Source: Streptococcus oralis Uo5 (lineage in GTDB: Bacteria > Bacillota > Bacilli > Lactobacillales > Streptococcaceae). Taken from it: a DNA stretch of 64,000 bases. The translations under genes and the position numbers were made by a program. Position 1 is the stretch's first letter; each line of letters opens with the position of its first letter. The notes under the pieces were generated by a model. That model did not search any database. It worked only from the letters and a program-made list of their open reading frames with translations, and was not told where the DNA came from. The stretch lies in contig NC_015291.1 of the NCBI RefSeq assembly GCF_000253155.1, positions 653,001-717,000 of the forward strand. Reading direction: 5' to 3'. Positions 63,562-64,000 of the stretch are shown one piece after another.

Positions 63562-64000
63562 AAAAATTTGCCAATCTCTACCTAGCCTTTGTCTTTATCA
63601 TCCTTTATTTGCCGATTTTTTACTTGATTGGCTATGCCTTTAATGCTGGCGATGATATGAACAGCTTTACAGGCTTTAGCTTGAGCCATTTTAAAACCAT
63701 GTTTGGTGATGGTCGCCTCATGTTGATCCTCACCCAAACCTTTTTCTTGGCCTTTTTATCAGCCTTGATTGCGACCATTATCGGGACTTTTGGTGCTATC
63801 TATATCTACCAGTCTCGTAAGAAATACCAAGAAGCCTTTTTATCACTCAATAATATCCTCATGGTTGCGCCTGACGTTATGATTGGTGCCAGCTTCTTGA
63901 TTCTCTTTACCCAGCTTAAGTTTTCACTTGGATTTTTGACGGTTCTATCTAGTCACGTGGCCTTTTCCATCCCTATCGTAGTCTTGATGGTCTTGCCTCG
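63558..64000 (+). CDS. potC: Spermidine/putrescine ABC transporter permease PotC (3' end outside window)
   Basis: About 147 residues are visible, with an N-terminal membrane segment (LYLAFVFIILYLPIFYLIGY), and further hydrophobic segments around residues 62-80 and 105-145. It overlaps the potB stop by four bases (ATGA). PotD, the binding protein, is expected downstream. Confidence 0.92.
   Translation, partial: MKKFANLYLAFVFIILYLPIFYLIGYAFNAGDDMNSFTGFSLSHFKTMFGDGRLMLILTQTFFLAFLSALIATIIGTFGAIYIYQSRKKYQEAFLSLNNILMVAPDVMIGASFLILFTQLKFSLGFLTVLSSHVAFSIPIVVLMVLP

Noticed and set aside
1..64000. tRNA, rRNA, CRISPR arrays, prophage or intact insertion sequences
   Set aside because: I looked on both strands for cloverleaf-like GGTTCRANNCC words, regular spacer repeats and transposase motifs and found none that hold up. 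The only repeat element is the BOX.

Overview
The window is chromosomal DNA of a mitis-group streptococcus (Streptococcus mitis, oralis, infantis or a close pneumococcal relative). Supporting signs are a pneumococcus-type BOX repeat, a choline-binding surface protein, a BgaA-type LPXTG beta-galactosidase, a CshA-type fibrillar adhesin, AT-rich promoters with many extended -10 boxes, and gene orders I remember from S. pneumoniae (pabB-cbp-gki-thyA-miaA-hflX-rnz, and nagB/queA near rpsU-hprK-lgt-hemW-thioesterase-HAD-spx-pst-budA-murB-pot). No rRNA, tRNA, CRISPR array, phage or intact insertion sequence was found.

Layout. 1-12.5 kb: the 3' end of a LytS/YesM-type histidine kinase, a UPF0340 protein, a bifunctional PabB/lyase, a choline-binding protein with proline-rich repeats, glucokinase, thymidylate synthase, a BOX element, a small DUF3042 protein, and a run miaA-hflX-hypothetical-rnz-hypothetical-SDR. 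12.5-27.6 kb: three LPXTG surface proteins in a row (BgaA, then two collagen-adhesin-like proteins with SpaA/Cna_B repeats), with no sortase beside them. 27.6-35.7 kb: housekeeping genes (a methyltransferase, DUF3397, the MnmL/MnmM tRNA-modification pair, an NhaP-type antiporter, a BrkB-like protein, queA, nagB). 35.9-42.5 kb: a second accessory pocket with a CshA-like fibril protein, a broken methyltransferase, two uncharacterised genes and rpsU between them. 42.6-64 kb: hprK-lgt-DUF948-YtxH; hemW-thioesterase-HAD-membrane protein; spx-UPF0223-inositol phosphatase-rRNA m5C methyltransferase; the phosphate operon pstS-C-A-B-B-phoU; an orphan amino-acid-binding lipoprotein; a MocR regulator; budA with a YhfC-type membrane protease; murB and potABC (potC runs off the end).

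Themes. About 19.5 kb (30%) encodes five large surface proteins: one held by choline and four sortase-anchored. They cover glycan trimming (BgaA), probable matrix binding and fibril formation. Sugar use is visible as glucokinase, nagB with a NagR-like operator and cre-like site, BgaA with a cre-like site against its ribosome binding site, and HprK, the sensor kinase of carbon catabolite repression. Four tRNA-modification genes (miaA, mnmL, mnmM, queA) are present. The most unusual points are the choline-binding protein whose N-terminal calcium-binding module seems replaced by Pro-rich repeats, the missing zmpB next to its presumed sensor kinase, four near-identical SpaA repeats, an H-loop His-to-Arg change in one of the two PstB ATPases, a possible three-way-junction RNA between murB and potA, a 16-bp palindrome on the gki -35 box, several predicted leaderless mRNAs, and a methyltransferase reduced to promoter plus 3' end. 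I did not find one clear, wholly new multigene system.
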